From Apostichopus japonicus (taxonomy: Eukaryota > Echinodermata > Holothuroidea > Aspidochirotida > Stichopodidae): a DNA stretch of 64,000 nt. The stretch lies in contig NC_092568.1 in assembly GCF_037975245.1 (NCBI RefSeq), positions 17,627,001 through 17,691,000 of the forward strand, in the 5' to 3' direction. The notes below the pieces were generated by a model, which made no database searches, was not told where the DNA came from, and was given only the letters and a program-made list of their open reading frames with translations. Shown here in pieces: positions 63,643-64,000 of the stretch (position 1 is its first letter; each line of letters begins with the position of its first letter). Position numbers and translations under genes: made by a program.

Positions 63643-63758
63643 CAGTCATTGTGTCAAATGTTAAAACTTAACAATCGTAAACAATTACAGTGTTATATCA
63701 GTTGCTAGATAACTTTATCTTCATCAACACTGCTTCGCTTCGCTGCTATCTTACTACA

Positions 63759-63840
63759 ATGCCACCGTTTGCCACCTTCAACTGCAAGTATCATCTGATA
63801 CTGTGCTTATTATTTGCTTTCATCTCACGTGACTCCTTCG
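63759..63840 (+). CDS. Candidate first coding exon of a secreted or membrane protein
   Basis: The ATG at 63759 (context ACAATGC) opens a 27-codon exon ending exactly at a consensus donor, TTCG|GTAAGTG. The peptide has a short polar start (MPPFATFNCKYH), a hydrophobic core (LILCLLFAFIS) and a polar end (RDSFG), the form of a signal peptide. The family cannot be named from this exon, and the rest lies beyond the window. It is either an independent gene, or chance, or nested within a still-continuing arrestin gene. The CpG/CRE segment upstream supports an independent promoter. Confidence 0.4.
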
Positions 63841-64000
63841 GTAAGTGTTATATCAACTTAATATTCCTTTGGCATTATTACTCGACAGAGACTTCAGCGT
63901 GGCTAGTCAGGCGTTATTCACACTAGTATAGTTTGAGCAATTTGGCTACTGTGTTGAAGTATTGTAGGGAGGGAGAAGAGGGGCTTTTGATCACATGCTG

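Overview
The window looks like nuclear DNA of a marine invertebrate deuterostome, most likely an echinoderm and possibly a sea cucumber. This is inferred from one FoxN2/3-type forkhead gene, small conserved exons in long AT-rich introns, LINE tails ending in (ATT)n after a 'GGCGCTATATAA'-type motif, hAT, TTAA-type and Penelope-like elements, and many poly(C)/poly(G) runs. No species could be verified. There are no operons, CRISPR arrays or bacterial signals.

Layout. (1) 1-18968, plus strand: the 3' half of a FoxN2/3 (FOXN3/CHES1-like) transcription factor gene. The window opens in an intron; six coding exons run from the last part of the forkhead domain to the stop. Introns hold RFX X-box motifs, a 0.9 kb minisatellite and a three-copy 90-96 bp repeat. 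(2) 18969-25604: probable 3' UTR and convergent intergenic DNA. (3) 25663-26923, minus: a complete two-exon TMEM223 homologue. (4) 32056-41453, minus: a complete eleven-exon APLF homologue (FHA domain, Ku-binding motif, two PBZ zinc fingers, C-terminal acidic histone-binding domain), with several retroelement remnants in its last two introns. (5) 41454-53560: APLF 5' region and a gene-poor stretch with a palindrome array inside a GTCCGGG-repeat block, AT microsatellites and a TTAA-type MITE. (6) 53561-62984, plus: a TATA-box promoter and the N-terminal half of an alpha-arrestin (ARRDC-like) gene; its introns hold a Penelope-like fragment and a complete 778 bp hAT-type element with a perfect 8 bp target duplication. 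(7) 63590-63840, plus: a CpG/CRE promoter-like segment and a candidate signal-peptide first exon.

The host genes do not form one pathway. FoxN2/3 is a transcriptional regulator, APLF a DNA double-strand-break repair scaffold and histone chaperone, TMEM223 a mitochondrial inner-membrane protein and the arrestin a trafficking adaptor. The most unusual coding observation is that the APLF homologue carries an internal acidic, aromatic-anchored segment resembling its own C-terminal histone-binding domain. A same-strand LINE tail also places an AATAAA just upstream of its last exon. Exon joins were checked by splice-site sequence, reading phase and similarity to remembered family sequences; no database search was possible.
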